Source: Prolixibacteraceae bacterium (GTDB taxonomy: Bacteria; Bacteroidota; Bacteroidia; Bacteroidales; Prolixibacteraceae). From it: DNA of 54,311 nucleotides. Made by a program: the position numbers and the translations under genes. The stretch covers positions 1-54,311 of the forward strand of contig DOAQ01000018.1 in assembly GCA_003506435.1 (NCBI GenBank), read 5' to 3'. The notes beneath the pieces are model-generated. The model was not told the origin of the DNA. It made no database searches and worked only from the letters and a program-made list of their open reading frames with translations. Positions 37,528-47,409 of this stretch are shown one piece after another. Each line of letters opens with the position of its first letter. The first letter of the stretch is position 1.

Positions 37528-37563
37528 GGAAACGTTTCGTGTTAAAAACGTTTCCTTTCTTTG
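37528..37563 (+). promoter_or_regulatory. TetR operator overlapping the efflux-operon promoter
   Basis: A perfect inverted repeat GGAAACGTTT (37528-37537), 8-nt gap, AAACGTTTCC (37546-37555) is followed at once by TTTCTTTG (37556-37563), a one-mismatch -7 box (TAnnTTTG). The first ATG is at 37588. The position fits an autorepressing TetR operator controlling the whole efflux operon. Each half-site contains the palindrome AAACGTTT. Confidence 0.7.
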
Positions 37564-37587
37564 CAGGGCAAAAAACAAAATATTTCA

Positions 37588-38244
37588 ATGCAAAAAGAAT
37601 TTGGACAATACGATGAAAAATTGGTGAAGATCATTGAAAAGTCAACGGAACTGTTTGGCGAATATGGTGTTCGGAACCTGAATATGGATGAGATAAGCAA
37701 GGGTATAGGCATTTCCAAAAAAACGCTGTATCAATTTGTTTGCAGCAAGGAAGACTTGTTGGAGAAAATTTTTCACTATGAGGAAGAAAAATGGCAGCAA
37801 CTTCCTTCAAAAATTAAGGAGGATGAACTGAATGCAATTGATGTTTTGTTGCAGACTAGTTTGCTGATTTATGAAGAGCTCCGGAGGATCAATCCGAAAG
37901 TAGACTTTGAACTGAAAAAATATTACAAGCCTGTTTTTAACAAGTTTTTATCCCGCAGATTGGATTCTATTTTCTTTTATATCAGCAATAATCTGAAGAA
38001 GGGAATGGGAGAAGGTTTGTACCGTAATGACCTGAATGTAGAACTAATTGCCCGGGTGTATGTTAAAAACCTGGTGGACTTACAAAACAAAGATTACTGT
38101 TCGATCGAAGATTTTTCCTTTGAGCAGGTCTTTAAAACCGTTTTCGAAAACCATATCAGGGCAATTTCAAGCCCGGAGGGAATTGCGTACTTCGAAAAAC
38201 GGAAATTGGAATTTTCAGAGCTTAAACATTTAAACAATAAATAA
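37588..38244 (+). CDS. TetR/AcrR family regulator of the efflux operon
   Basis: A 218-residue repressor. The helix-turn-helix region is clear: LVKIIEKSTELFGEYGVRNL, NMDEISKGIGISKKTLYQFV and SKEDLLEKIFHYEE. The C-terminal helices form the ligand-binding domain, with no obvious family. It is the first gene of a four-gene unit with TolC, membrane-fusion and RND genes (11 bp to tolC). The palindrome just upstream is its likely binding site. ATG 37588 is chosen over TTG 37561, which lies inside the promoter box. Confidence 0.93.
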   Translation: MQKEFGQYDEKLVKIIEKSTELFGEYGVRNLNMDEISKGIGISKKTLYQFVCSKEDLLEKIFHYEEEKWQQLPSKIKEDELNAIDVLLQTSLLIYEELRRINPKVDFELKKYYKPVFNKFLSRRLDSIFFYISNNLKKGMGEGLYRNDLNVELIARVYVKNLVDLQNKDYCSIEDFSFEQVFKTVFENHIRAISSPEGIAYFEKRKLEFSELKHLNNK

Positions 38245-38255
38245 CAATTCAACAC

Positions 38256-39596
38256 ATGTTCAGAAAACACACACTACTCCTCTTCATGACAGTGGCGGCA
38301 ATATGTATTGCCTCGGCTGTGAGTGCGCAGGATCTTGTTAAGCTGTCGTTAGCCGAAGCCCGCAAGATCGCTTTAAAAAACAACACCGACATCCTTAATT
38401 CGCAGGCCGATCTGGAGATTGCCCGAAAAAAGATATGGGAAACGACAGCTATCGGTCTTCCGCATTTCGACATTACTTCCGATTACCAGTTTATCCCTAA
38501 AGTGCCTTCTCTTCCTGCTACGTTCATGGACCCGAATGCCGATCCGGATGAAGTGGTTGAACTCGGGGTGAAGCAAAACATCACGTACAATTTCACTGTT
38601 TCTCAATTGATCTTCAACGGGGCATACATCATTGGGCTACAAGCTTCGCGGGTGTATTTCGATTTGTCAAAACAGGGTTTCGAAAAAACAATGCTTGATG
38701 TCAACGAAACGGTAACCAACACGTACCACATGATTCAATTGGCCACCGAAAGCCGGAAAATATTAAGCCAGAATCTTGAAAACATCAATAAGACCCTTTA
38801 CGAAATCTCGGAGATGCATAAACAGGGATTTCTGGAAAAAACCGATGTTGATCAACTGGAAGTGACGGCCAATAACATTCGCAACGCATTGAACCAGATC
38901 GACGGTAACCTTGATGTAGCCTATAAGTTAATGAAAATCCAGTTAGGCCTTAACGACCAGACGACCATTGAACTGACGGATGTGCTGGAATCCAATGAAG
39001 CACTGGTCTCTTCCTCTGTTAGCCTGATCGGTGAGCCGTTCAGTATCGGGAACAACGTTGATTTTAAGCTGACCGAAACGTCTGAAAAACTGGCGAAGCT
39101 TGATTACAAACGCGAACTGACCGGTTTCCTGCCAACTATATCCGGGTTTTATCAGCATCAGGAAAAATGGAAATCACCACTTTTTGATTTTGCGCCCAAA
39201 GACATCGTTGGGGTAAGCCTCAGTTTACCCGTTTTTAGCAGCGGCGAACGGTTGGCGAAGGTTGCTCAAAAGAAACTCAGTCTGGAGAAAACTCAAAACA
39301 CACGCGCACTGGTTTCCAGAAGTTTGGTGATGCAGGCCAGCCAATATCAGAATGATGTAAAGCTGAAACTTGAAAAACTACAGATACAGAAGAAAAGCAA
39401 TGAATTGTCGGACGACATTTATCAGCGAACACTGGAGAAGTATAAGCAAGGGATGGCCAGTAGCATGGATTTGATGACCAGTCAGAACCAGTACCTGACC
39501 AATATGACCAATTATTATCAGAGCATTTTCGATCTTTTAAGCGCCAAATCGAAACTTGAGAAACTTTTTAATATCAATCAGGAAACAGAACAATAA
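38256..39596 (+). CDS. TolC-family outer-membrane efflux channel
   Basis: A 446-residue outer-membrane factor with a signal peptide (LFMTVAAICIASAVSAQ) and two repeats of long coiled-coil helices (LAEARKIALKNNTDILNSQA and, in the second repeat, LVMQASQYQNDVKLKLEKL), with YRTLEKYKQG-type tails (here YQRTLEKYKQGMASSMDLMT). It forms the outer duct of the tripartite pump encoded by the next two genes. Confidence 0.95.
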   Translation: MFRKHTLLLFMTVAAICIASAVSAQDLVKLSLAEARKIALKNNTDILNSQADLEIARKKIWETTAIGLPHFDITSDYQFIPKVPSLPATFMDPNADPDEVVELGVKQNITYNFTVSQLIFNGAYIIGLQASRVYFDLSKQGFEKTMLDVNETVTNTYHMIQLATESRKILSQNLENINKTLYEISEMHKQGFLEKTDVDQLEVTANNIRNALNQIDGNLDVAYKLMKIQLGLNDQTTIELTDVLESNEALVSSSVSLIGEPFSIGNNVDFKLTETSEKLAKLDYKRELTGFLPTISGFYQHQEKWKSPLFDFAPKDIVGVSLSLPVFSSGERLAKVAQKKLSLEKTQNTRALVSRSLVMQASQYQNDVKLKLEKLQIQKKSNELSDDIYQRTLEKYKQGMASSMDLMTSQNQYLTNMTNYYQSIFDLLSAKSKLEKLFNINQETEQ

Positions 39597-39697
39597 ATAG
39601 CTATGCAAAAAGCCAGAAAAGTCCGGCCTCAACAAGCGGGGCTATCGGACAAAAAAGATACTCATACAACAAATAACACAATCGAAAAAATTAACAG

Positions 39698-40816
39698 ATG
39701 AAAACAAATATTTTTCTACTTGCCCTTATGGCTGTCCTTGCCTCGTGCAGTCAAAATATCGACAAAAAAGCTGAACTTGAAAAATTGAAAATTCAACGGG
39801 AACAACTAAGCACCCGGATTGTCCAGCTTGAGGCTGAAGTTAATCCGGAAGGAGAAGCCGCTGTTTTAAAAACAATACCCGTGAAAGTAACACCTGCCGT
39901 TGAAAGCGTGTTTAACCATTATATTCAGGTTCAGGGAACTGTTGACGGAGACCAGAATATTGCCGTCAGCCCGCAAATGGCCGGGATTGTTACAGCCGTT
40001 CACGTGAACGAAGGGACTCCGGTTAAAAAAGGTCAGGTGATGGCTGAACTGGATGCGCAGGTGATGAAACAATCGCTCGAAGAAGTAAATACCCAATTGA
40101 TTTTGGCAAGCAGTATATTCGAAAAACAAAGTGCTCTTTGGGAAAAGAAAATCGGCAGCGAGTTGCAATACCTTCAGGCAAAGGCCAATAAAGAGTCGCT
40201 CGAACGTCGTGCCGCTACAATCAATGAACAGTTAAATCTGGCGAAGATCATTTCGCCCATCAACGGAACCGTTGAAAGCAATCCGTTGCGGGTAGGACAA
40301 ATGGCGTCGCCCGGGTTACCGACATCAACGATCAGGGTAATCAACATGAATGTGGCGAAAATATCCGCAGATGTTTCAGAAACCTATGCAGCAAATATCA
40401 AAAACGGCAATCCGGCAATCGTCAGTTTTCCCGATTTAGGCAAAGAACTGGATACCAGATTAAATTTCACCAGCCGTTTTATCGATCCAGCCAACCGGAC
40501 TTTCAAGGTTGAATGCAAAATATCAGCCAGGGATTTTGAGCTGCGCGCCAATATGATTGCTTACATCAAAATTAAAGACTACATCAATGAAAAAGCATTC
40601 TCTCTGCCTGTAAACCTGGTGCAAAACAACCAGAACGGTAAATTCATTTACGTAGCCAAACAAAATGGAGGTAACTGGATTGCCGAACGCCGTATCATCA
40701 AAACCGGTAAAGATTACGACGGAAAGGTCGAAGTTCTGGAAGGACTTGCTGTCGGAGATCAAATCATTACCTCAGGATTTCAAAACCTGAACCAGGGAGA
40801 TCAAGTAGTTTTCTAA
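39698..40816 (+). CDS. RND efflux membrane-fusion (HlyD/AcrA) lipoprotein
   Basis: A 372-residue periplasmic adaptor with lipobox VLASC (Cys17), an N-terminal coiled coil (ELEKLKIQREQLSTRIVQLE), a lipoyl-like domain (VQGTVDGDQNIAVSPQMAGI, VHVNEGTPVKKGQVMAELD), a helical hairpin, a beta-barrel domain and a membrane-proximal domain ending LAVGDQIITSGFQNLNQGD. It joins the RND pump to the TolC channel. A 101-bp gap separates it from tolC, with no terminator. Confidence 0.95.
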   Translation: MKTNIFLLALMAVLASCSQNIDKKAELEKLKIQREQLSTRIVQLEAEVNPEGEAAVLKTIPVKVTPAVESVFNHYIQVQGTVDGDQNIAVSPQMAGIVTAVHVNEGTPVKKGQVMAELDAQVMKQSLEEVNTQLILASSIFEKQSALWEKKIGSELQYLQAKANKESLERRAATINEQLNLAKIISPINGTVESNPLRVGQMASPGLPTSTIRVINMNVAKISADVSETYAANIKNGNPAIVSFPDLGKELDTRLNFTSRFIDPANRTFKVECKISARDFELRANMIAYIKIKDYINEKAFSLPVNLVQNNQNGKFIYVAKQNGGNWIAERRIIKTGKDYDGKVEVLEGLAVGDQIITSGFQNLNQGDQVVF

Positions 40817-40834
40817 ATCACTAAAAAACCTGTC

Positions 40835-43800
40835 ATGTCGAAAGAAAACAAGTTTAAAGAATTTTTTGCAACGAGCTGGGCTATCGATAACCGGACAAGT
40901 ATTTATGTACTTGCCGTTCTGATTTCGATCATTGGCCTGATGAATTACTATTTTATCCCGAAGGAACAGTTTCCCCAGATAGTAATTCCATACATCGTTG
41001 TCAATACAGCATATCCGGGAACTTCTCCTGAAGATATTGAAAACCTGGTAACCCGTCCGATTGAAAAAGAATTGAAATCAATTTCGGATGTTAAGAAGAT
41101 TACCAGCAACTCTGTCCCCGATTTCTCTTCCATCATCGTTGAATTTGATCCTGACCTGTCAATCGAAACCGCCAAACAGCGTGTCCGCGATGCAGTTGAC
41201 AAAGCGAAAAGTGATCTTCCGAACGATTTACCGTCCGATCCCGACATCATGGATATCGATATTTCTGAAATGCCGGTGATGTATCTTAATATTTCAGGAA
41301 ACTATGATCTGAATAAACTAAAGCATTATGCAGAAATAGCTCAGGATAAAATTGAAGGGCTCAAGGAAATCACCCGTGTCGATATTGTCGGCGCACTGGA
41401 CCGTGAAATACAGATCAATGCCGACATCTTCAAAATGCAGGCAGCAAAGGTTACGTTCAGCGATATTGAACGGGCTGTTGCCATGGAAAACATGACCATT
41501 TCGGGTGGATCGTTGACCAACAAGGGTATTCGCAACAGTGTTCGCATCAAAGGGCAGTTTGACGATGTGGAGGTCATTCGAAATATTGTTGTACAGTCAT
41601 CAAGTGGCGCTTTCGTAAAACTTGCCGATATTGCCGATGTTAGCGACAGCTTTGAGGAACAGGAAAGTTTTGCCCGCCTCGACGGGAAGAATGTCATCAC
41701 CCTGAATGTGATAAAAAAGAACGGGGCAAACCTTTTGGATGCATCTGATCAGATTAAAGACATTGTAGATAATCTGAAAGCTCGTGAATATCCCAAAGAT
41801 ATGGAGGTGACCATTACCGGCGACCAAAGCCGGTATACCCGCAACACGCTTGAAGAATTGAACAATACCATTATCATTGGCTTCATTCTGGTTACCATTG
41901 TGCTGATGTTTTTTATGGGTTTCACCAATGCGTTTTTTGTTGGCCTCTCAGTACCGCTCTCCATATTTGTAGCTTACATGGTACTTCCGGGTTTGGGGTA
42001 CACCATGAATATGATCGTGATGTTTGCCTTCATTTTTGCTTTGGGGATTGTGGTCGATGATGCCATTGTGGTAATCGAAAACACGCACCGTCTGCATCGT
42101 TTCAATCCCGATATAAAAGTGGCAGCAAAAAAGGCCGCCGGCGAAGTCTTTCTTCCGATTTTATCCGGAACCCTCACTACCCTTGCACCATTTTTCCCGC
42201 TGGTATTCTGGCCGGGCATTGTCGGGCAGTTCATGCACTACCTGCCGGTGACTTTGATTATTACGCTATTCGCCTCTCTTTTTGTAGCGTATGTGTTCAA
42301 TCCGGTTTTTGCCGTTTCGTTTATGAAACACGAATACGATAAGGATTTTCAGAAAGGTAGCGGCTGGAAACGCATTCAAACTATCGTTATTGTGATGTTG
42401 GCATTTGCCGGGCTATTTTATCTTACTAAAGTTAATGGTCTGGCCAACTTCCTGGTATTTGGCGTATTAATGATCATCCTTTTCCACTTTGTGATCAAAA
42501 AAATGATCAACATATTCCAGGAAAAAATCTGGCCCTGGCTAATGTCTGTTTATGAAAGACAGTTGCGTTTTATCCTAAAAGGATCACGTCCGATTTTGAT
42601 ACTGGGGGGAATGGTCGCACTCTTCTTTGCAACAATTTTTATTACCGGGATTGCCAAACCCACGGTATTGTTTTTCCCGAACAACGACCCGAACAACATT
42701 TACGTGTACATTAAAATGCCGGGCGGAACCCATCAGAATGTGACCGACAGCATCACCAGATTAGCAGAAGACCGTGTTTACAAAGCTATTGGAAAGAACA
42801 ACCCGGATGTTGAATCCATAATCTCAAACGTAACTATTGGTGCCGAAGAAGAAGGGTTTGCTTCAGCAGGAACCCCGTTTAACAAGGGAAGGGTATCGGT
42901 CAATTTTGTGGAACACAAATTCCGTACTACGGGTGTTTCGACCACCGAATACATGGAAATTATCCGAAAAGAGGTTGCCGATATTGCCGGTGCCGAAATT
43001 ACCGTTGATAAAAACCAAAACGGACCGCCAACCGGAAAACCGATCAATATTGAAATTACCAGCGAAAACCTGGAAAACCTGATTGCCGATGCCTATGCTT
43101 TCCGCAATTATCTTGATTCGCTGAATATTCCGGGAGTGGAAGAGTTGAAAACCGATTTCGAGATGAATTCTCCGGAAATTATCATTCATATTGATCGCGA
43201 CCGGGCTCAGCGTTCGGGAATTTCAACCGGACAAATCGGCATGGAAATCCGTACCGCCTTGTATGGAAAAGAAATATCGAAACTGAAACAGGATGAAGAT
43301 GAATATCCGATCATGCTTCGTTACGATAAGGTGACCCGCGATAACATTGATGCTCTGGTCAATCTCCTGATTACTTACCGCGACATGAATACCGGCTTGT
43401 TGCGCAGCATTCCGCTGTCAACGGTCGCACGGATTGATTACACGTCGTCGTATGCAGGGATCAAACGGCAGGATCAGAAACGCATCATTACCGTTTATTC
43501 CAATGTTCTTTCAGGACATTCGGCCAACGATATTGTACCGATTATTACCAGAGAAGCCAAATCATTCCCGGTACACGAAGGAACGTCCATCAAACTAACC
43601 GGCGAGCAGGAAGACCAAGCTGAAACAGCAGCCTTTTTCCTGAAAGCAATGGTCATTGCACTCGGTGTCATTTTCTTTATCCTGATCACCCAGTTTGGTT
43701 CGATAAGCAAATCGCTTATTATTCTGAGCGAAGTTATCTTCAGTATCATCGGCGTTTTGCTCGGAGTGATCATTTTCAACATGGATATTGTAATCCTGAT

Positions 43801-44233
43801 GACCGGACTGGGAATTGTTGCCCTTGGCGGTATTGTTGTCCGCAACGGGATTTTGATTGTTGAATTCATTGATGTCAAGAAAAAAGAGGGAATGCCGACC
43901 CGTCGGGCCATCATCGAAGGTGGAAAAACACGTATCACTCCGGTAATCCTGACTGCTACAGCAACTATGCTCGGTTTGGTCCCGTTGGCTGTGGGAATGA
44001 ACATCAACTTCGAAACCATGTTCACTGAACTGAACCCGCACATCTATTTTGGCGGTGACAACGTAGCTTTTTGGGGACCTTTGTCCTGGTCGATTATCTT
44101 CGGATTAAGCTTTGCAACCTTCCTGACCCTGATGTTTGTTCCGGCTTTGTATGAGCTCGATCATGTCGTCCGGCTGAAAATGGCGAAACGCAAAAATCTG
44201 AAGCGAATAAAAGAATTAAACGCAAAAAAATAA
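40835..44233 (+). CDS. RND-family multidrug or metabolite efflux pump (AcrB-like)
   Basis: A 1132-residue inner-membrane proton-driven pump. Typical features: TM1 followed by PKEQFPQIVIPYIVVNTAYPG, ENLVTRPIEKELKSISDVKK, TM4 with the proton-relay Asp pair in GIVVDDAIVVIENTHR, and the second-half equivalents LGGIVVRNGILIVEFID. Two large periplasmic porter/docking regions lie between TM1-2 and TM7-8. The divergent porter sequence places it near the Bacteroidota-specific AcrB-like pumps. The substrate is unknown, and the upstream TetR is its probable sensor. Confidence 0.96.
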   Translation: MSKENKFKEFFATSWAIDNRTSIYVLAVLISIIGLMNYYFIPKEQFPQIVIPYIVVNTAYPGTSPEDIENLVTRPIEKELKSISDVKKITSNSVPDFSSIIVEFDPDLSIETAKQRVRDAVDKAKSDLPNDLPSDPDIMDIDISEMPVMYLNISGNYDLNKLKHYAEIAQDKIEGLKEITRVDIVGALDREIQINADIFKMQAAKVTFSDIERAVAMENMTISGGSLTNKGIRNSVRIKGQFDDVEVIRNIVVQSSSGAFVKLADIADVSDSFEEQESFARLDGKNVITLNVIKKNGANLLDASDQIKDIVDNLKAREYPKDMEVTITGDQSRYTRNTLEELNNTIIIGFILVTIVLMFFMGFTNAFFVGLSVPLSIFVAYMVLPGLGYTMNMIVMFAFIFALGIVVDDAIVVIENTHRLHRFNPDIKVAAKKAAGEVFLPILSGTLTTLAPFFPLVFWPGIVGQFMHYLPVTLIITLFASLFVAYVFNPVFAVSFMKHEYDKDFQKGSGWKRIQTIVIVMLAFAGLFYLTKVNGLANFLVFGVLMIILFHFVIKKMINIFQEKIWPWLMSVYERQLRFILKGSRPILILGGMVALFFATIFITGIAKPTVLFFPNNDPNNIYVYIKMPGGTHQNVTDSITRLAEDRVYKAIGKNNPDVESIISNVTIGAEEEGFASAGTPFNKGRVSVNFVEHKFRTTGVSTTEYMEIIRKEVADIAGAEITVDKNQNGPPTGKPINIEITSENLENLIADAYAFRNYLDSLNIPGVEELKTDFEMNSPEIIIHIDRDRAQRSGISTGQIGMEIRTALYGKEISKLKQDEDEYPIMLRYDKVTRDNIDALVNLLITYRDMNTGLLRSIPLSTVARIDYTSSYAGIKRQDQKRIITVYSNVLSGHSANDIVPIITREAKSFPVHEGTSIKLTGEQEDQAETAAFFLKAMVIALGVIFFILITQFGSISKSLIILSEVIFSIIGVLLGVIIFNMDIVILMTGLGIVALGGIVVRNGILIVEFIDVKKKEGMPTRRAIIEGGKTRITPVILTATATMLGLVPLAVGMNINFETMFTELNPHIYFGGDNVAFWGPLSWSIIFGLSFATFLTLMFVPALYELDHVVRLKMAKRKNLKRIKELNAKK

Positions 44234-44253
44234 GGATTTCATCCTGATCAAGG

Positions 44254-44288
44254 CGGCGGAGAGGGTAACTTTTCCGCCGTTTTTTTTG
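44254..44288 (+). terminator. Rho-independent terminator of the efflux operon
   Basis: Stem CGGCGGA (44254-44260) and TCCGCCG (44273-44279), 12-nt loop, followed by a run of nine T. It lies between the convergent RND and ispD genes. Confidence 0.85.
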
Positions 44289-44294
44289 ATCCGG

Positions 44295-44966
44295 TTACGA
44301 TCGATTTGTCAGGAATGCTTCTGCCACAATTAAATCGGTTGGAGTGGTGATTTTTATATTTTCGCGGTTCCCTTCGACCATATTTATTTTATAACCGGAC
44401 TTTTCGGCTACCGAGGCGTCATCGGTAAAAGCCGGATCGTAATTCTGCGTGAATGCATCCAGAATTTGTCCGCTCCGGAATGTTTGCGGGGTTTGAACAC
44501 TGACATACAAACTCCGGTCAACCGAAATATTAATTTCACCTTCCTGCTTCCGCAACGATTCGGTTACAGGGAGTACAGGAATGGCATTCCCGTATTTCAG
44601 GGCAGTTTCGAAGCACCGGACAAGTGTTTCACGGCTTACCAATGGGCGCACGCCGTCGTGGATAAAAACAATGCCTTCTTCGTCAATGGCTTTTAGTCCG
44701 TTCTTTACCGATTCAAAACGGTTTTCGCCGCCTGCTGCAAGCTGGTGAGGAACAGCAAACCGGTTTTGAGAACACAATTCTTTCCACTTTAATTTTTGAT
44801 TTTCGGGAAGTACCACAATTATTTTCATTCCCGCATCAAAATGATGAAAAACACGGATGGTATGCATCAGTATGGGTTCGCCAAGCAAATCAATGAACTG
44901 CTTTGGGAGGGAATTTCCCATCCTGCTACCCATGCCCCCGGCCACGATAAGTGCAAACTTTTTCAT
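44295..44966 (-). CDS. ispD: 2-C-methyl-D-erythritol 4-phosphate cytidylyltransferase
   Basis: A 223-residue enzyme of the MEP isoprenoid pathway that joins CTP to methylerythritol phosphate. Motifs: the nucleotide-binding LIVAGGMGSRMGNSLPKQF at the N-terminus, VFIHDGVRPLVS, PVTESLRK, QTPQTFRSG, FTDDASVAEKSGYKI and ENIKITTPTDLIVAE near the end. Length is normal. It is monocistronic, with a -7 box TATTTTTG about 20 nt before the start. Confidence 0.97.
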   Translation of the reverse strand: MKKFALIVAGGMGSRMGNSLPKQFIDLLGEPILMHTIRVFHHFDAGMKIIVVLPENQKLKWKELCSQNRFAVPHQLAAGGENRFESVKNGLKAIDEEGIVFIHDGVRPLVSRETLVRCFETALKYGNAIPVLPVTESLRKQEGEINISVDRSLYVSVQTPQTFRSGQILDAFTQNYDPAFTDDASVAEKSGYKINMVEGNRENIKITTPTDLIVAEAFLTNRS

Positions 44967-44985
44967 TCCTTCATTTGTTCAGAAA

Positions 44986-44993
44986 CAAAAATA
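44986..44993 (-). promoter_or_regulatory. Candidate -7 promoter element of ispD
   Basis: The minus strand reads TATTTTTG, an exact TAnnTTTG match, about 20 nt before the ispD start. No good -33 element is visible. Confidence 0.4.
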
Positions 44994-45140
44994 ATAAATC
45001 TAGCGAGGCGAAATAAACTTGCCGGAAATAAATCACCGGAGTTAATTCCGGTTGCTGACTACTTAATGGAATTTGGAATTTGCACCTTGGAATTTGTTAT
45101 TTATTGTACTTTTAACCATTGAATTTTAATTTACTGAACA

Positions 45141-45800
45141 ATGAAAACAGTTTTGGAATTTTTAGCTGAATTAAAAGAAAACAACAACAAGGAATGGTTC
45201 GATAAAAACCGCGACCGGTACCAGGAAAACCGCCAGAAAATGCTTTTCATGACCGAACTGTTCAATGCCGAAATTCATAAGTTCGATTCCGATATACCCA
45301 TCGTCGATCCGAAAGAATGTCTGTTTCGGATTTTTAGGGACGTACGTTTCTCGAATGATAAAACTCCGTACAAAACCAACATGGGCAGTTTCATTGCCAA
45401 AGGTGGACGTAAAAGTATCTGGCCCGGCTATTATTTTCATCTGGAACCGGGGGCCAGTTTTGTTGGCGGTGGTTTGTACATGCCCGCTGCCGATGTATTG
45501 AAAGCCGTACGTACAGAAATTGGAGACAACGGCGATGAACTTTACGAGTTGCTAAACCGGAAGAATTTTAAAAAGTTTTTTCCTGAATTGTATAACGATC
45601 AGTTGAAAACTGCCCCAAAAAGTTACCCTGCCGATCACAAGCATATTGATCTGTTAAAATATAAATCGTTTGCTGTTGGCGCCAGTTTGAGCGATCAACT
45701 GGTTTCGGGACCCGATTTTATATCCTACACGGTTGAGTCTTTTAAAGAATTACAACTGGTTAACAGCTACTTGAGTGATGCGATCCATAAGTGGATGTAA
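45141..45800 (+). CDS. DUF2461 family protein
   Basis: A 219-residue cytoplasmic protein of the DUF2461/TIGR02453 family, with no known function. Seen: FLAELKENNNKEWFDKNRDR, then FRIFRDVRFSNDKTPYKTNM, the Gly-rich GGGLYMPAADVLKAVR, and SFAVGASLSDQLV. It is divergent from ispD and convergent with the methyltransferase downstream, and probably monocistronic. Confidence 0.92.
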   Translation: MKTVLEFLAELKENNNKEWFDKNRDRYQENRQKMLFMTELFNAEIHKFDSDIPIVDPKECLFRIFRDVRFSNDKTPYKTNMGSFIAKGGRKSIWPGYYFHLEPGASFVGGGLYMPAADVLKAVRTEIGDNGDELYELLNRKNFKKFFPELYNDQLKTAPKSYPADHKHIDLLKYKSFAVGASLSDQLVSGPDFISYTVESFKELQLVNSYLSDAIHKWM

Positions 45801-45980
45801 AATAGAACACGGAAAACACAAAAAAAGGGGGGCTTCACCCCGATTCAGATACATTTCGTCAAAAAAACAGGGGGTTTCATATAATTGATCGATTTTGCAG
45901 GTTACCTATGTGGCTTATGGCGGATAAATTTCAGTTATAATAACAGAGTTTCTTCCCATCCATCTTTTTTATAACAATTT

Positions 45981-46012
45981 AAAGGTCGGCTTTCCCATCC
46001 GGCCTTTTTTTA
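45981..46012 (+). terminator. Rho-independent terminator
   Basis: Stem AAAGGTCGG (45981-45989) and CCGGCCTTT (45999-46007, one G-T pair) with a T7 run. It lies 180 bp after the DUF2461 gene, between convergent genes. Confidence 0.8.
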
Positions 46013-46025
46013 TGCTCTGGCAATA

Positions 46026-46946
46026 TCAGATTATAATAAATTCAATTTTTACTGAAAAAAAACCAGTTCGGGGAATTTCCCGTTTCGTAATCCGATATTT
46101 CTGTGGATCAAGATAACTTTCGATAAAAGGCAGGTCGGGAGCATAATAAAATGCTCCGCCCGGTTTCAGCGACTGTAATATTTCCATGTATTTCCGGGCA
46201 TAATCCAGGTAATCGCCATCGTTTCGCAAATGGTGGTGCCTGAAATGGTTCGAAAAACCCAGGTTACTGATAATTGTTCCCCAATGACCCGGAACAAACG
46301 AAAAATCCATCCAGTCGGTTTTCTTCAGGTTGGCGCCGGGTTCCGCGTTCCGGTCAATCCCGGAGGCATCGAATCCTGCTTTGGTCAAATGAGTTACCAA
46401 TTGCGCCTTTGCCCCGCAACCCACGTCCAAAACGGGACCTACCATAGTGGAAAGATTCAACCCCAAAATTTCCATTTGCATTTCGGCTGAATATTCTGCA
46501 CAAACCACTTCATCGACTACGGAAACATCTTCAGGATAAAGACTTGCTGCAAACGGATTGGTTCGTTGAAGCCATTGTTGCAGACGTGAATAATGTTTTT
46601 CGGCCATTGCGGCGATGTCGGTTTCTTTGCTGACGCTGGTGATGTCGTCCAGCAAATCCCGGTAAACCTGCTTTAATTCGCTTTGTGCGTTTTTGTCGAA
46701 ATGGTAATACTGGTTAACTTTATAAAATTCAGAAAGTACCTTGTCAACTGTAAATTCAATCATTTTTTCCCGTTCAGGGAAAAGATTCTTTTGCAGGATT
46801 TCGATCAAATCGCAGGTTTCTTGTAAAAATTCCGGCTTGTTTTCTTCTCCGGAATAGAAAATATTTTTACCGCTGTTAAACCGGAGTTGCTTCCTGACGA
46901 ACTGATGAAGCGTTTCTTCTGAAAAAGCTGAATTGTGGGTTACCAT
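46026..46946 (-). CDS. Class I SAM-dependent methyltransferase
   Basis: A 306-residue protein with a helical N-terminal half of unknown role and a C-terminal Rossmann methyltransferase fold: motif I PVLDVGCGAKAQLV, acidic motif GIDRNAEPG, SNLGFSNHF in the motif IV place, and LKPGGAFYYAPDLPFIE. No substrate can be assigned. It is transcribed 12 bp after the small hypothetical gene upstream, so the two probably form one operon. Confidence 0.87.
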   Translation of the reverse strand: MVTHNSAFSEETLHQFVRKQLRFNSGKNIFYSGEENKPEFLQETCDLIEILQKNLFPEREKMIEFTVDKVLSEFYKVNQYYHFDKNAQSELKQVYRDLLDDITSVSKETDIAAMAEKHYSRLQQWLQRTNPFAASLYPEDVSVVDEVVCAEYSAEMQMEILGLNLSTMVGPVLDVGCGAKAQLVTHLTKAGFDASGIDRNAEPGANLKKTDWMDFSFVPGHWGTIISNLGFSNHFRHHHLRNDGDYLDYARKYMEILQSLKPGGAFYYAPDLPFIESYLDPQKYRITKREIPRTGFFSVKIEFIII

Positions 46947-46958
46947 TCGGGGATCGTT

Positions 46959-47327
46959 CTATATATTCCTGTAATATCTTCGGAAAAGTACTTTTTTCAG
47001 ATCGCGGAAAATAATCTGGTGGGCAATGATTTCAATGTGGTTGTAGTGCGACAGTTCTTCGGCTGACTTTGCAATTTCGCGGTCGCTGATATCAACCTGG
47101 TACAAAACCGACATCAATAATTCGGCATTGTTGGCCAGCAGTTTTTCAACCTGAAAAGTAAGCTGTTCGTGAAGTTCGTAGTAAGCTTGCTCCGTGTTTC
47201 CGGAGAAGGTAATTTCTACGCCAAACATCCCAAAATCTTTCATGATTTGCTGTGCTGTTTCGAGAATAATTTCAGCTTTGTCCAGATACGATTGGATATT
47301 GTTGTTGTGGAGATCAGGGAGGTTCAT
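46959..47327 (-). CDS. Small hypothetical protein
   Basis: No family is recognised. The 122-residue product is helical and amphipathic (YLDKAEIILETAQQIMKDFG, then YYELHEQLTFQVEKLLANN), ending with a basic tail (LKKVLFRRYYRNI). ATG 47327 is preferred to an in-frame TTG at 47354. The arrangement upstream of the methyltransferase suggests a functional partner. Confidence 0.7.
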   Translation of the reverse strand: MNLPDLHNNNIQSYLDKAEIILETAQQIMKDFGMFGVEITFSGNTEQAYYELHEQLTFQVEKLLANNAELLMSVLYQVDISDREIAKSAEELSHYNHIEIIAHQIIFRDLKKVLFRRYYRNI

Positions 47328-47409
47328 GATTTTGCTTCCGTAAATTTTAGGCAAGATAGCCAGAATAAAGCAAACATTTTATTATTTTGCCTGAATACAA
47401 AAATATTGG

